Source: Mesorhizobium_B sp035998495 (GTDB taxonomy: Bacteria > Pseudomonadota > Alphaproteobacteria > Rhizobiales > Rhizobiaceae). From it: DNA of 64,000 bases. The notes below the pieces were generated by a model, which was not told where the DNA came from, did no database searches, and saw only the letters and a list, made by a program, of their open reading frames with translations. The stretch lies in contig DASYHP010000058.1 of NCBI GenBank assembly GCA_035998495.1, forward strand, positions 46,903 to 110,902. The letters run 5' to 3'. Positions 1 through 7,818 of this stretch are shown piece by piece (positions within the stretch are counted from its first letter, which is position 1; every line of letters begins with the position of its first letter). The position numbers and the translations under genes are program-made.

Positions 1-2
1 TC

Positions 3-806
3 GCCCTTTTCGAGGCGCTGGCGCTGGCCGCCGGCCGGGCCGTCATGGAGGTGTTCGACCGCGCCACGATGACGGCCGAGGAAAAGGCCGACCACTCACC
101 TGTGACGGAAGCCGATCTCGCCAGCGAGCGGATCATCCTCGAGGGCTTGCGCGCCGGCCTTCCCGACCTGCCGGTCGTCAGCGAGGAGAAGGCCTCGGCG
201 GGCCTTGCGCCCCACGATCCCGGCGAGGCGTTCATCCTGGTCGATCCGCTCGACGGCACCCGCGAGTTCGTGGCGAGGAACGGCGATTTCACGGTCAACA
301 TTGCGCTTGTCCGTGAAGGACGGGCCGAACTCGGCGTGGTTTATGCGCCCTGCAGCCGGCGCTTCTTCTCGGGCCGGCCGGGCCTCGCGGAGACGCTCGT
401 CGTGAGCGGCGACGGCTCAGAGATCCTGGAGCGCCGGCCCGTGACGGTGCGGCCCTGCGCCGCGCCGCCGCGCGTGGTCGCGAGCCGATCGCACCGGACG
501 CCGGAAACGGATGCCTTCATCCGCCGCCTGGCCTCCGCCGAACTCGTCTCGGTGGGCTCGTCGCTGAAGTTCTGCATGATCGCGGAAGGTGAGGCGGACA
601 TTTACCCCCGCTTCGGCCGCACCATGGAATGGGACACGGCGGCCGGCGACGCGGTTCTGCGCGCCGCGGGCGGCGTCACGCTCGGGCTCGACGGGAAACC
701 GCTGCGCTATGGCAAGCGACCGCCCTTGACGGGCACGGATTACGAGAACCCGTCCTTTGTGGCAGCGGGCGCCGAGGACGCGGTGAGGGGGCTGCTGCCC
801 GGTTGA
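3..806 (+). CDS. cysQ: 3'(2'),5'-bisphosphate nucleotidase CysQ, 5'-truncated by window edge
   Basis: Inositol-monophosphatase superfamily enzyme that would hydrolyse 3'-phosphoadenosine 5'-phosphate, a by-product of sulfate assimilation. The metal-binding motif reads DPLDGTREF, and the R-E-F variant after DGT is typical of CysQ rather than SuhB. The second metal motif WDTAAGD is near the C-terminus. The frame is already open at base 3, reading A-L-F-E-A-L-A-L-A-A-G-R-A-V before the first visible ATG at 45, so the true start lies before the window. The next gene is on the opposite strand and convergent. Family assignment is firm; the exact substrate is inferred from the family. Confidence 0.88.
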   Translation, partial: ALFEALALAAGRAVMEVFDRATMTAEEKADHSPVTEADLASERIILEGLRAGLPDLPVVSEEKASAGLAPHDPGEAFILVDPLDGTREFVARNGDFTVNIALVREGRAELGVVYAPCSRRFFSGRPGLAETLVVSGDGSEILERRPVTVRPCAAPPRVVASRSHRTPETDAFIRRLASAELVSVGSSLKFCMIAEGEADIYPRFGRTMEWDTAAGDAVLRAAGGVTLGLDGKPLRYGKRPPLTGTDYENPSFVAAGAEDAVRGLLPG

Positions 807-847
807 AGCGTGACGGCGCTTTGGCCCGGCAAAAGGCGGGAGCCGCG

Positions 848-1993
848 CTACTCTGCGGCCTCGCGATGGGACGCGCTCGCCTCGACGAAACCCCTGATCT
901 CCGCGATCACCCGGTCCTGGTCGTCAGCGGCAAGGTAAGGGTGCATCGGCAGGCACAGGATGCGCTCCGACAGCCCTTCCGACACGGGCAGGCCCAGCGG
1001 CGTCCGCGGGAACCGCTCATAGGCCATCTGCTGGTGCAGCGGCTTCACGTAGTAGATCACCGACGGAATGCCCTTGTCCGCCAGGTGCTCCTTCAGCCCG
1101 TCGCGGTGGGGCGTCTCGATCGCGTATTGCGCGAAGGCCGAGCGGCAACCCACGGGAACGAAGGCGGTTTTCACCACGTCCGAGAGGCCTTCGGCATAAC
1201 GCCGCGCCACCCCCTGGCGGGCTTCCATCTCGTCTTCCAGGATGGCGAGCTTTTCCAGCAGGATCGCCGCCTGGATCGTGTCGAGCCGCGAGTTCAGGCC
1301 CACCCGGACATTGTCGTATTGCGTTTCGCCCTTGCCGTGGAAGGCGAGCGAGCGCAGCACCTCGGCCAGCGCATCGTCGTTCGTGAACATCGCGCCGCCG
1401 TCGCCATAGCAGCCCAAGGGTTTGGCGGGGTAGAAGCTGGTGGAGGCCACATGGCCGAAACCGCCGCATTTGCGGTTCCCCGCCACGCCGCCGATCGACT
1501 GCGCGGCGTCCTCGATCACGAGCAGGCTTTCCCGCTCGGCGATCGCCTCGATCGCCGGGAAATCCGCCGCCACGCCGAACAGGTCCACGGGGATGACGGC
1601 GCGCGGGCGCAGCCGGCCCTCGGCCTTGACCATGCCGATCGCAGCCTCGAGGCTGCCCAGGTCCAAGTTGTAGGTGTCAGGGTCGATGTCCACGAACACG
1701 GGTTCGGCATGGGCCAGCGCCACCACCTCGGCCGTGGCGGCGAAGGTGAAACTCGGCACGAACACGGCGTCGCCGGGGCCGATCCCATGCGCCATCAGCG
1801 GCAGGAGAAGGGCGTCCGTGCCGTTGGCGCAGGCGATGACATGCTTGACGCCGACATAGTCGGCGAGCCGCCGCTCGAACTCGGCCACCTGGGATCCGAG
1901 GATGTAGCGGCCCTCAGTCAGGACGGATTCGACCGCGGCTTGGAGGCGGTCGGCGATGCGGGCGCGCTGCGCGCCGAGGTCGATGAACTGCAT
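848..1993 (-). CDS. DegT/DnrJ/EryC1-family PLP-dependent sugar aminotransferase
   Basis: 381-residue protein of the DegT/DnrJ/EryC1/StrS family, which transaminate nucleotide-linked keto-sugars for surface polysaccharides or glycans. The EDAAQS motif is at residues 161-166. The Schiff-base lysine is probably K191 in SFYPAKPLG, followed by GDGGAM. The ATG at 1993 is chosen because the protein starts MQFIDLGAQR, the usual family N-terminus; the longer open frame upstream is low-complexity. It lies convergent with cysQ and upstream of a kinase on the same strand. The specific sugar substrate cannot be read from sequence. Confidence 0.88.
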   Translation of the reverse strand: MQFIDLGAQRARIADRLQAAVESVLTEGRYILGSQVAEFERRLADYVGVKHVIACANGTDALLLPLMAHGIGPGDAVFVPSFTFAATAEVVALAHAEPVFVDIDPDTYNLDLGSLEAAIGMVKAEGRLRPRAVIPVDLFGVAADFPAIEAIAERESLLVIEDAAQSIGGVAGNRKCGGFGHVASTSFYPAKPLGCYGDGGAMFTNDDALAEVLRSLAFHGKGETQYDNVRVGLNSRLDTIQAAILLEKLAILEDEMEARQGVARRYAEGLSDVVKTAFVPVGCRSAFAQYAIETPHRDGLKEHLADKGIPSVIYYVKPLHQQMAYERFPRTPLGLPVSEGLSERILCLPMHPYLAADDQDRVIAEIRGFVEASASHREAAE

Positions 1994-2102
1994 GCGGCGG
2001 CTGATAGCCGATCCTCGCGGGCCGGGAAAGATCGGGCGCAAGCACGAATGGTGACAGCCCGCCACAATCCGGCGCGCCCGCAGGCGAACGGGCGCGTCCG
2101 GC

Positions 2103-3026
2103 TCAGCCGAGCTCGCGCGCCCAGGGTGGATCGGCGCCGGCGCGCGACACGGTGACGGCCGCGGCCCGCGCGGCCAGGCTCAACGCGTCGTGGAGGGCGG
2201 TTTCCTCCAGCTCGGCCAAAGCGCCCTTGTCGAGCAGGCCGGCCCGGTGGAGCGACGCCAGGATGCCGGCGTTGAAGGTGTCGCCCGCGCCCACCGTGTC
2301 CACGACCGTCACGGGCGGCGGGCGCACGGCCACCCGGTGCCGCTTCGTGTAGCCGACAGCACCCTTTCCGCCCGCCGTCACGATCACCACGCGGGGCCCG
2401 AGCGCCAGCCAGCGGGCGGCGATCTCGTCCGCCGTGCCGGTCTCGCCGAACCATTCGAGATCCTCGTCGGACAGCTTCACGATGTCCGCCATGGCGATCA
2501 TCCGGCGCATCCGGGCGAGATGCGCGGCCTTGTCCTTGATGAAGCCGCGCCGGATGTTGGGGTCGAGCAGGCACACGCGCCGGCCGTGCTCGCGGCGCAT
2601 CAGCGCCTCGTAGGTCGAGCCGCAGGGCTCGGGGATCAGGCTGATGCAACTGAAATGCAGCGCCCGCACGTCGTCCTCCAGCACAGGCAGGTCGGCTTCG
2701 GTTAGCATCCGCACGGCGGAGTTCTCGTCGAAGAAGGCATAGGACGCGTGGCCGCCCTTGAGCCGCACGAAGGCGAGCGTGGTGGGCCAATCCGACAGCC
2801 GCACATGATCGAGCCGGACATGGCTTTCTTCCAAGGCCTCCCCGAGCATCGTCCCGAAGAAGTCGGTGGAGAGGCCGGTGAAGAATGAAACGGGAACGTC
2901 GAGCCGGCCCAGCGCGATCGCGGTGTTGAAAACCGCGCCGCCGACATAGGGCGCGAAGGCCTGCTCGCCTTGCGCCGTTTGGCGCGGCAGCATGTCGATC
3001 AGCGCTTCGCCGCAGCAGACGATCAT
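2103..3026 (-). CDS. PfkB-family carbohydrate kinase, probable fructokinase
   Basis: 307-residue ribokinase-fold kinase. It starts MIVCCGEALIDMLP, has the N-terminal glycine-rich region (GGAVFNTAIALGRL), and ends with the C-terminal anion-hole and catalytic motif DTVGAGDTFNAG, in which the Asp of GAGD is the catalytic base. Its neighbours are a ROK repressor on the same strand and a fructose-type ABC importer, which suggests it phosphorylates the imported sugar, as FrcK does in Sinorhizobium. In Sinorhizobium the kinase gene follows the transporter; here it is on the other side of the regulator. Fructokinase is an inference from context and length. Confidence 0.85.
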   Translation of the reverse strand: MIVCCGEALIDMLPRQTAQGEQAFAPYVGGAVFNTAIALGRLDVPVSFFTGLSTDFFGTMLGEALEESHVRLDHVRLSDWPTTLAFVRLKGGHASYAFFDENSAVRMLTEADLPVLEDDVRALHFSCISLIPEPCGSTYEALMRREHGRRVCLLDPNIRRGFIKDKAAHLARMRRMIAMADIVKLSDEDLEWFGETGTADEIAARWLALGPRVVIVTAGGKGAVGYTKRHRVAVRPPPVTVVDTVGAGDTFNAGILASLHRAGLLDKGALAELEETALHDALSLAARAAAVTVSRAGADPPWARELG

Positions 3027-3115
3027 GGGGACAACCTGTGGAAAAGGGCGTGCAAAGCGCCCAGGGATAGGGCCGCGAAAAAAGCCGCCCGCCGCTTTGG
3101 CGTCAAGCGGGATGC

Positions 3116-4339
3116 TCAGGGAAGCTTGGCGAGCGCGGCCGGCCCAACGAGGAAGCGTTCCGACAAAGCCAGGCTCGCCGCCCCCAGCGCGCGGGCGTGG
3201 ATGCCCACCGTGCCCTCCCGCACGTCGGGCAGCGCCAGGCCCTCCGTGTCCAGGCCGGGCAGGACGGACAGGACGCCCTCCACGAGCCGGCGGCGGACGG
3301 CCTGGGGCATCCAGCCGTCGATCACCGCCGCCTCGAAGTCGATGACGGCGGAGGCGGAAACGATGGCGAAGGCCAGGCCGCGCGCGGCGGTTTCCAGCCA
3401 TTCCTCCAGCGGCGCGCCGATCTCCCCCCAGTCCTCGGGCGAGTTCCACAGCACGGACGCCTCAATGCCGCTCTTGTGCATCAGCCGCTCCAGGGCGGCG
3501 ATGGATGCCGCGTCGATGAGCTGCACCGTTTCCCCGTCGGGTCCGGGCACCGGCATCGAGCCGAGCGCGCCCGCATTTCCCGTGCGGCCGGAATAAAGGC
3601 TGCCGCCCAAGACCACGCCGCCGCCCGCGAAGGCGCCGACATAGAAATAGATGAAGTCGCTGGCGCTGCCCGCCTTGCCGAACACCAGCTCGGCCCCGCA
3701 GGCCGCGGTGGCGTCGTTCTCGAGATGGACGGGAAAGGGAAGGACGGCCTGAAGGTCAGCGCGCATGTCGCGGTGCCGCCACTCGTCAAGCGCGGCGGCC
3801 GGCGCGCCGGCCGCGTCGGCCCAGTTCCAGAGCTGGAAGGGCATGGCGATGCCGAGCCCCGCGATGCGCTTGTCCTCGGCGGGGCTCAGGGCCCCGCGCA
3901 ACTGCCCGACGCCCCCGACGACGAACTCGACGGTCTCGTCCGGCGTCGGGAAGGGGTAGGGGTGGCGCAGCATGGCGCGCACGCGCCCGACGAAGTCGAT
4001 CAGCACGAGCTCGGCGCTGCGGCGGCCGATCTTGAGGCCGAGGAACAGCGCCCCGTCCGGCCTGAGTGCCATGGGCACGGAGGGCTGGCCCACGCGCCCG
4101 CGCAGAGGCGCCCGGCGCTCAAGGAGCCCTTCCGTCTCCAGGCTTCGCACGATCACGGAAACGGTCTGGGCCGACAGGCCCGTCATGCGCGCGATCTCGC
4201 TCTTGGGCAGCGCCTCACGGCGGCGCACCAGCGAGAGCACGAGGCGCTCGTTGAAGTCGCGCATGCCGCTTTGGTTGGTGCCGCGATGCAGGCGCTCCGT
4301 GGGGGCCGCGCCCTGAAACGTTCTGGTCGCGCTGTCCAT
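3116..4339 (-). CDS. frcR: ROK-family transcriptional repressor of the divergent sugar ABC operon
   Basis: 407-residue ROK (repressor, ORF, kinase) protein. An N-terminal winged helix-turn-helix (about residues 25-75, with NERLVLSLVRRREALPKSEI and GLSAQTVSVIVRSLETEG) precedes an actin-like sugar-sensing domain with LENDATAAC and the glycine-rich GAFAGGGVVLGG stretch. The gene diverges from the binding-protein gene, and an inverted repeat lies between them. FrcR-like repressors of this layout respond to fructose or its phosphate. The start is ATG at 4339; further upstream codons are possible. The symbol is given by context and the inducer is not visible in the sequence. Confidence 0.82.
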   Translation of the reverse strand: MDSATRTFQGAAPTERLHRGTNQSGMRDFNERLVLSLVRRREALPKSEIARMTGLSAQTVSVIVRSLETEGLLERRAPLRGRVGQPSVPMALRPDGALFLGLKIGRRSAELVLIDFVGRVRAMLRHPYPFPTPDETVEFVVGGVGQLRGALSPAEDKRIAGLGIAMPFQLWNWADAAGAPAAALDEWRHRDMRADLQAVLPFPVHLENDATAACGAELVFGKAGSASDFIYFYVGAFAGGGVVLGGSLYSGRTGNAGALGSMPVPGPDGETVQLIDAASIAALERLMHKSGIEASVLWNSPEDWGEIGAPLEEWLETAARGLAFAIVSASAVIDFEAAVIDGWMPQAVRRRLVEGVLSVLPGLDTEGLALPDVREGTVGIHARALGAASLALSERFLVGPAALAKLP

Positions 4340-4404
4340 CAGCACGGAACTCCGCACGTCGAGAGAGCATGCACCGTGGAAGGCGCGGGCGGGCATGTCA
4401 ACAT

Positions 4405-4425
4405 TAATTCAGGCGGGGTGAATTA
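4405..4425. promoter_or_regulatory. Operator palindrome between frcR and frcB (TAATTCA-N7-TGAATTA)
   Basis: Perfect 7-bp inverted repeat with a 7-bp spacer in the divergent intergenic region. It touches a TTGACT hexamer at 4426-4431 that could serve as the -35 box for the rightward transporter operon. Size and spacing resemble operators of ROK repressors such as Mlc/NagC. A repressor bound here would block the transporter promoter. The binding protein is inferred to be the adjacent ROK gene product. Confidence 0.65.
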
Positions 4426-4540
4426 TTGACTTGAGGCGCGGCTTGTTGTCTGCTCACCATGTGGGAGGGCGGTGCGTGCCGCAAGACCCCGCTCATGCCG
4501 GCTGGCCCGGCATTCGGATGATCGACTGGGAGGATTTCTC

Positions 4541-5581
4541 GTGAGTGTTCGTTCCAAAATTCTGATGACGGTGGCCGGGGCCCTGGCGCTCGGCATGACG
4601 TCGGTGAGCTTCACCGCCTTGGCTCAGGACAAGCCGATCGTCGGCCTGATCACCAAGACGGAAGGCAACCCCTTCTTCGTGAAGATGCGCGAAGGCGCGC
4701 AGGCGAAGGCCGACGAGCTCGGCCTCGACCTGCGCACCTTCGCCGGCAAGTTCGACGGCGACAATGACAGCCAGATCGCCGCGATCGAGAACCTGATCTC
4801 CTCGGGCGCCAAGGGCTTCGCCATCGTTCCCTCGGACTCGAGCGCCATCGTGCCGACCATCCAGCAGGCGCGCGACGCCGGCCTGCTCGTGATCGTGCTC
4901 GACACCCCGCTCGACCCGATCGATGCCGCCGACGCGACGTTCGCGACCGACAACTTCAAGGCGGGTGAGCTGATCGGCTCCTGGGCCAAGGCGACGCTCG
5001 GCGACAAGGCGGCCGACGCCAAGATCGCGCTGCTCGACCTGTCGCCCAACCAGCCCACGGTCGATTACCTCCGCAACCAGGGCTTCCTGACCGGTTTCGG
5101 CATCGACACCAAGGATCCAAAGCGCATCGGCGACGAGGAAGACCCGCGCATCTGCGGCTCGGAAGTGACGGGCGGCGCCGAGGATGGCGGGCGCACGGCC
5201 ATGGAGACGCTTCTCCAGAAGTGCCCCGACATCAACGTGGTCTACGCCATCAACGAGCCGGCCGCCGCGGGCGGCTATGAGGCGCTGAAGGCGGCGGGCA
5301 AGGATGACGGCTCCGTGCTGATCGTGGCCGTGGACGGCGGCTGCCCGGGCGTGCAGAACGTCAAGGAGGGCGTGATCGGCGCCACCTCGCAGCAATATCC
5401 GCTGAAGATGGCCTCCATGGCGCTCGAAGCGATCCAGAAGTTCGCCGAGACCGGCGAGAAGCCCGCGCCGACCCCCGGCAAGGACTTCTTCGACACGGGC
5501 GCGACGCTCGTGACCGACAAGCCCGTGGACGGCGTCGAGTCCATCGACACGGCAAAGGGCCTGGAGCTCTGCTGGGGCTGA
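4541..5581 (+). CDS. frcB: Sugar ABC transporter periplasmic binding protein (FrcB-like)
   Basis: 346-residue Peripla_BP_4-type sugar-binding protein. The GTG start at 4541 has the Shine-Dalgarno GGGAGGA seven bases upstream and gives a clean signal peptide (SVRSKILMTVAGALALGM, cleavage near ALA-Q28). The mature part starts KPIVGLITKTEGNPFFVKM, the usual ribose/fructose-binding fold. IVPSDSSAIVP and the late VAVDGGCPG lie in the sugar pocket region. It is the first gene of a binding-protein, permease, ATPase operon next to a ROK regulator and a kinase, the frc layout of Sinorhizobium. Fructose specificity is inferred. Confidence 0.88.
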   Translation: MSVRSKILMTVAGALALGMTSVSFTALAQDKPIVGLITKTEGNPFFVKMREGAQAKADELGLDLRTFAGKFDGDNDSQIAAIENLISSGAKGFAIVPSDSSAIVPTIQQARDAGLLVIVLDTPLDPIDAADATFATDNFKAGELIGSWAKATLGDKAADAKIALLDLSPNQPTVDYLRNQGFLTGFGIDTKDPKRIGDEEDPRICGSEVTGGAEDGGRTAMETLLQKCPDINVVYAINEPAAAGGYEALKAAGKDDGSVLIVAVDGGCPGVQNVKEGVIGATSQQYPLKMASMALEAIQKFAETGEKPAPTPGKDFFDTGATLVTDKPVDGVESIDTAKGLELCWG

Positions 5582-5605
5582 TCGCCCAAGCGGTCGGAAC
5601 AGGGG

Positions 5606-5628
5606 AGGGCGGCGCGAAACGCCGCCCT
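5606..5628 (+). terminator. Intercistronic hairpin between frcB and frcC
   Basis: Perfect 9-bp stem AGGGCGGCG/CGCCGCCCT with the loop CGAAA, followed by TTCGGGTTT, 25 bases after the frcB stop. Such hairpins after a binding-protein gene normally attenuate read-through and protect the upstream mRNA, giving more binding protein than permease. There is no long U tract, so partial termination or 3'-end stabilisation is more likely than full termination. Confidence 0.6.
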
Positions 5629-5757
5629 TCGGGTTTCAGGCGGGGACAACCGCGCCGGCCTGCTGGGCAGTCCCTCGATTTGCGGTAAGTTGATTCACCC
5701 GAAGCATGGCCCGCGCATGCGGGCGCGCTTTCACCCGGTCCTTGGGAGGGGAACGGC

Positions 5758-6834
5758 ATGAGCATGGACGCCGCAGGCTCCACCGAGGCCGAAAAGGGCC
5801 TGATGGGCACGGGCTCAAGCGTGGCGAGCTTCGACGAGGAAGGCCGGAGCCCGCTCAGGCGCCTGCAGCGCTTCCTGCACGAATACCCGACCACGATCCC
5901 CTTCATCGTGCTCCTGATCGGCGTGCTGATCTTTTCCGCGATCGTCGGCGACCGCTTCTTCGCGCCCTTCAACCTTTCGCTGGTGCTGCAGCAGGTCACG
6001 ATCATCGGCGTGCTCGGCATCGCGCAAACCGTGGTGATCCTCACCGCCGGCATCGACCTGTCGGTCGGCGCCATCATGATCCTGTCCTCCATCGTGATGG
6101 GCCGGCTCGCCATCTATTTCGGCTTCCCGCCGGAGATCAGCTTTCTGGTCGGCCTTCTGACCGGCGCCCTGTGCGGCCTGCTGAACGGCCTGCTGGTGGC
6201 GCTGGTGCGGCTGCCGCCCTTCATCGTGACGCTCGGCACATGGAGCATCTTCGGCGCGCTCGTGATCTTCATCTCGCGCTCCGAAACGATCCGCTCGCAG
6301 GAGATCGCCGCCACCGCTCCAATCCTGCAATGGATGGGCACGCGCTTCGTGCTGGGCGGCGGGGCGATCCTGACGCTCGGCTCGATCGTGATGATCCTGA
6401 TCGCGGCGGCGGTCTGGTACCTTCTGAACCGCACCGCCTTCGGCCGGCACGTCTATGCCACCGGCGACGATCCGGAAGCCGCGCGGCTGGCCGGCATCAA
6501 CACCGCCCGCACCCTGATCCTGGTCTATACGCTGGCCGGCCTCATTTGCGCCCTGGCCTCATGGGTGCTGATCGGCCGCATCGGCGCCGTCTCGCCGCTC
6601 GCCGGCCAGAACGCGAACCTCGACGCCATCACCGCCGTGGTGATCGGCGGCACCTCGTTGTTCGGCGGCCGCGGCTCGATCGTGGGCACCCTGATCGGGG
6701 CGTTGATCGTCGGCCTGTTCCGCAACGGCCTGGCGCTCGCGGGCGTCGACGTGCTCTGGCAGGAGTTCACCGTGGGCGTCCTCATCATCCTCGCGGTGGC
6801 GATCGACCAGTGGATTCGCAAGGTGTCGGCATGA
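5758..6834 (+). CDS. frcC: Sugar ABC transporter permease (FrcC-like)
   Basis: 358-residue inner-membrane permease of the BPD_transp_2 family (RbsC/XylH/FrcC type), with about eight to ten hydrophobic helices starting near residue 45 (TIPFIVLLIGVLIF). It contains AGIDLSVGAIM and the late GRGSIVGTLIGALIVGLFRNG that typify the family. The ATG at 5758 follows a GGGAGGGG Shine-Dalgarno. The stop overlaps the start of the ATPase gene (ATGA), so the two are translationally coupled. Confidence 0.9.
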   Translation: MSMDAAGSTEAEKGLMGTGSSVASFDEEGRSPLRRLQRFLHEYPTTIPFIVLLIGVLIFSAIVGDRFFAPFNLSLVLQQVTIIGVLGIAQTVVILTAGIDLSVGAIMILSSIVMGRLAIYFGFPPEISFLVGLLTGALCGLLNGLLVALVRLPPFIVTLGTWSIFGALVIFISRSETIRSQEIAATAPILQWMGTRFVLGGGAILTLGSIVMILIAAAVWYLLNRTAFGRHVYATGDDPEAARLAGINTARTLILVYTLAGLICALASWVLIGRIGAVSPLAGQNANLDAITAVVIGGTSLFGGRGSIVGTLIGALIVGLFRNGLALAGVDVLWQEFTVGVLIILAVAIDQWIRKVSA

Positions 6835-7613
6835 GCATCCAGCCCATCCTTTCCGCCCGAGGCCTCAACAAGCGCTACGGCCGCGTGGTGGCGCTCGACC
6901 ACGCCGACTTCGACCTGATGCCCGGCGAGATCCTCGCCGTGATCGGCGACAACGGCGCGGGCAAGTCCACGCTCATCAAGGCGCTGTGCGGCGCGGTGAT
7001 GCCGGACAGCGGCACGATCACGCTCGACGGGAGCCCTGTCCATTTCCGCTCGCCCATGGAGGCGCGGCTCGCCGGCATCGAGACGGTGTACCAGAACCTC
7101 GCGCTGTCGCCGGCGCTGTCGATCGCCGACAACATGTTCCTGGGCCGCGAGATTCGCGCTTCCGGCGTCACGGGCTCGCTGTTCCGGCGGCTCGACCGCT
7201 CCGCCATGGCCCGCATCGCGCGCGAAAAGCTGAGCGAGCTCGGCCTGATGACCATCCAGAACATCCATCAATCGGTGGAAACGCTGTCGGGAGGCCAGCG
7301 CCAGGGCGTGGCCGTGGCGCGTGCGGCGGCCTTCGGCTCCAAGGTCATCATCATGGACGAGCCCACGGCCGCGCTCGGCGTGAAGGAGTCGCGCCGCGTG
7401 CTGGAGCTGATCCTCGACGTGAAGCGGCGCGGCATGCCCATCGTGCTGATTTCGCACAACATGCCGCATGTGTTCGAGGTGGCCGACCGCATCCACATCC
7501 ATCGGCTCGGCCGGCGGCTGACCGTGATCGATCCGAAAGCCCACACCATGTCGGACGCAGTCGCCTTCATGACGGGCGCCAAGCGGCCGCCGGAGGAGCA
7601 GCTCGCGGCCTGA
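6831..7613 (+). CDS. frcA: Sugar ABC transporter ATP-binding protein (FrcA-like)
   Basis: 260-residue ABC ATPase with Walker A GDNGAGKST, Q-loop in the YQNLALSP region, signature LSGGQRQG, Walker B VIIMDEPTAALG and switch histidine in LISHNM. It has a single ABC domain, unlike the double-domain RbsA/XylG proteins and like FrcA of Sinorhizobium. It starts inside the frcC stop codon. It powers import through FrcC. Confidence 0.9.
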   Translation: MSIQPILSARGLNKRYGRVVALDHADFDLMPGEILAVIGDNGAGKSTLIKALCGAVMPDSGTITLDGSPVHFRSPMEARLAGIETVYQNLALSPALSIADNMFLGREIRASGVTGSLFRRLDRSAMARIAREKLSELGLMTIQNIHQSVETLSGGQRQGVAVARAAAFGSKVIIMDEPTAALGVKESRRVLELILDVKRRGMPIVLISHNMPHVFEVADRIHIHRLGRRLTVIDPKAHTMSDAVAFMTGAKRPPEEQLAA

Positions 7614-7656
7614 CTCCGGTGAAGGGCTCCGGGCGTCCGGCGCGGCGGATCCGTGC

Positions 7657-7677
7657 CGCATCACGCAAGGTGATGCG
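7657..7677 (+). terminator. Hairpin downstream of frcA
   Basis: Perfect 8-bp stem CGCATCAC/GTGATGCG with a 5-nt loop, 44 bases after the frcA stop, in the 205-bp gap before glgP. There is no U run, so it may be a weak terminator or an mRNA 3' stabiliser. Nothing else recognisable is in the gap apart from an AT-rich stretch near 7,730-7,760 that may hold the glgP promoter. Confidence 0.4.
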
Positions 7678-7818
7678 TGGCGGCCACGGTCGCCGGCTCG
7701 TCGCCGCGCCTGTTCCATGGTCCCATTTCCGAATTCCTCAACTTGATTTATGTTTAGCTCGGGAGGATGTGCGCGGCTGGGAGGCGCGCGGCAGCAGATC
7801 AGGAAGAGCCGAGGGGGC

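Noticed and set aside
629..2155. Plus-strand open frame of 508 codons over cysQ and the aminotransferase
   Set aside because: Antisense of the DegT gene. The composition is Arg/His/Ala-rich and no domain can be seen.
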